7,473 nucleotides of DNA from Rhodopirellula sp. (GTDB lineage Bacteria; Planctomycetota; Planctomycetia; Pirellulales; Pirellulaceae): positions 1 through 7,473 of the forward strand of contig PAUV01000034.1 of NCBI GenBank assembly GCA_002712845.1, in the 5' to 3' direction. The translations under genes were made by a program, and so were the position numbers. Numbering within the stretch: the first letter of the stretch is position 1; every line of letters starts with the position of its first letter. The notes under the pieces were generated by a model. That model was not told the DNA's origin. It saw only the letters and a program-made list of their open reading frames with translations, and made no database searches. Below, in pieces: positions 6,496 through 7,473 of this stretch.

Positions 6496-7473
6496 TCATT
6501 TCTTGAACAGCGGGTGGTCGGGATTGCCTGCCGAGATCAGGTAGGCTAGCAAGTCAAGGACATCGTTGTCGGTCATGGTGTTGAGCAGCCCTTTGGGCAT
6601 CATCGATACCCGTGATGGGCGAATCGCCTCGATGGTGTCTACCTTGACTTTGGTTATGGTGCTCGGTTTCATCATGTCCGTGTTCACCCAGTATTCGGTC
6701 TCTTTCAGATTCATCACTCGACCGACAAGAAGGGTGCCATCATCCAGCAGAAATTGGCTGGCGCCGTATTGGTCACTGATCGCTTTGCTGGGGTCGACGA
6801 TGGTTTCCAAAAGGTCCTTGGCACTGAATTTTCCGCCTGCCGATGTCAGGTCGGGGCCGACGGCTCCACCTTCCCCTTGGAAACGATGGCAAGCGTAACA
6901 GCTTCCCGCACCGAACATTTTGCGACCATTCTTGAAATCACGCCCTGCAGGTACCCCTTTGGCAAGCGTGTTATGAAAATCATCCATGCCCCATTCTTTC
7001 ACAAAGCTACGCGGCTCGATTGTAAACTGCAGTGGGTTACGCTTTGGAGGAGTATCCACAATCGCTTTCAATGACGGCGTCATCTCCGTTTTTGGGATCG
7101 AAGCCATTGCCTGTTTCTTGCAGTCTGCCAGATAGTTGGCAAGTCTGGCGCCGCCATGGTATCCACCCGCCAGCACAAACCACTGAAAGTAGTTTTGCCG
7201 CAGTTCTGGTGTCCATCCGTTTTTGAGATGCCGGAGGTGCATGGCATAGGTGATCTGTTCTTCTTGCCCAGATGCCTGATTTAGCAATGCCATTCCCTTG
7301 GTGACGGCCGAGGGGGCCTGCAGGAATTGCATGACGGCTGACAGATCACGGTTTTCCTGAGGAGTGACGGCTGGGTAGATTCCATCGAGCCATGCGATCA
7401 GGGGGGCGCGGATATCATCTGCAGGCTGTCCACCTCGAGTCAGGCTGAGCGTTAGTGCTCGCAGGACATCAAG
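6496..7473 (-). CDS. C-terminal part of a Pirellula/Verrucomicrobium-type CxxCH c-type cytochrome protein (partial)
   Basis: The visible 325 residues are the C-terminus of a larger protein: the frame stays open without a stop to the right edge of the window, so the methionine at 7332 is internal and not the start. The first 150 or so residues are alpha-helical and HEAT-like (LRALALTLSL, the QITYAMHLRHLKNGW stretch). A c-type heme domain follows, matching the family known as TIGR02603. The heme site CYACH lies at in-window residues 192-196 (bases 6886-6900), preceded by GRKMFGAG and followed by GEGGAVGPDLTSAGGKFS and the DPSKAISDQY segment. A likely axial methionine is in PSRVSMMPKGLL (residue 291 or 292). 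In this family the missing N-terminal part usually holds a signal peptide and often a propeller-like dehydrogenase module; here that is inference. The gene ends with two in-frame stops in a row, TGA then TAA (6498-6493). It probably handles electrons in the periplasm; the partner and substrate are unknown. Confidence 0.92.
   Translation of the reverse strand, partial: LDVLRALTLSLTRGGQPADDIRAPLIAWLDGIYPAVTPQENRDLSAVMQFLQAPSAVTKGMALLNQASGQEEQITYAMHLRHLKNGWTPELRQNYFQWFVLAGGYHGGARLANYLADCKKQAMASIPKTEMTPSLKAIVDTPPKRNPLQFTIEPRSFVKEWGMDDFHNTLAKGVPAGRDFKNGRKMFGAGSCYACHRFQGEGGAVGPDLTSAGGKFSAKDLLETIVDPSKAISDQYGASQFLLDDGTLLVGRVMNLKETEYWVNTDMMKPSTITKVKVDTIEAIRPSRVSMMPKGLLNTMTDNDVLDLLAYLISAGNPDHPLFKK

Overview
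The window reads as a piece of a planctomycete chromosome, most like the Pirellulaceae (Rhodopirellula/Blastopirellula type). The main reason is the company of genes: a cytochrome protein of the 'Pirellula/Verrucomicrobium-type' CxxCH family with an alpha-helical, HEAT-like lead-in, a secreted formylglycine-type sulfatase, a very large exported DUF3472/PA14/Asp-box protein, and a Tat-exported sugar isomerase-like TIM barrel. Base composition looks close to balanced, and most genes lack a clear Shine-Dalgarno site, which also fits. The genus is an inference, not something the sequence proves.

Layout. One plus-strand gene lies at the left: 48-890, a Tat-exported sugar phosphate isomerase/epimerase-like protein. 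It converges on a run of three minus-strand genes, read from right to left: 7473-6496, the C-terminal 325 residues of a c-type cytochrome protein whose reading frame stays open through the window edge; 6341-4866, a complete sulfatase; and 4741-1088, a 1217-residue multidomain exported protein. The gaps are short (197 bp in the convergent region, 124 bp and 154 bp between the minus-strand genes). They contain hairpins at 981-1021, 1049-1081 and 6433-6469 and a 16-bp tandem repeat in the leader of the large gene. No tRNA, rRNA, CRISPR array, insertion sequence or attachment site was seen.

How the genes may work together. Every complete gene starts with an export signal, so the locus acts in the periplasm, on the cell surface or outside the cell. 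A plausible reading is a glycan- or sugar-processing locus: the sulfatase removes sulfate esters, the large protein binds carbohydrate or cell surfaces through DUF3472, PA14 and concanavalin-like domains, the TIM-barrel protein acts on a small sugar or derivative, and the cytochrome protein belongs to a family often joined to sugar-dehydrogenase-like modules. No substrate can be read from the sequence, and joint transcription of the three minus-strand genes is possible but not shown. The least ordinary item is the architecture of the 1217-residue protein.
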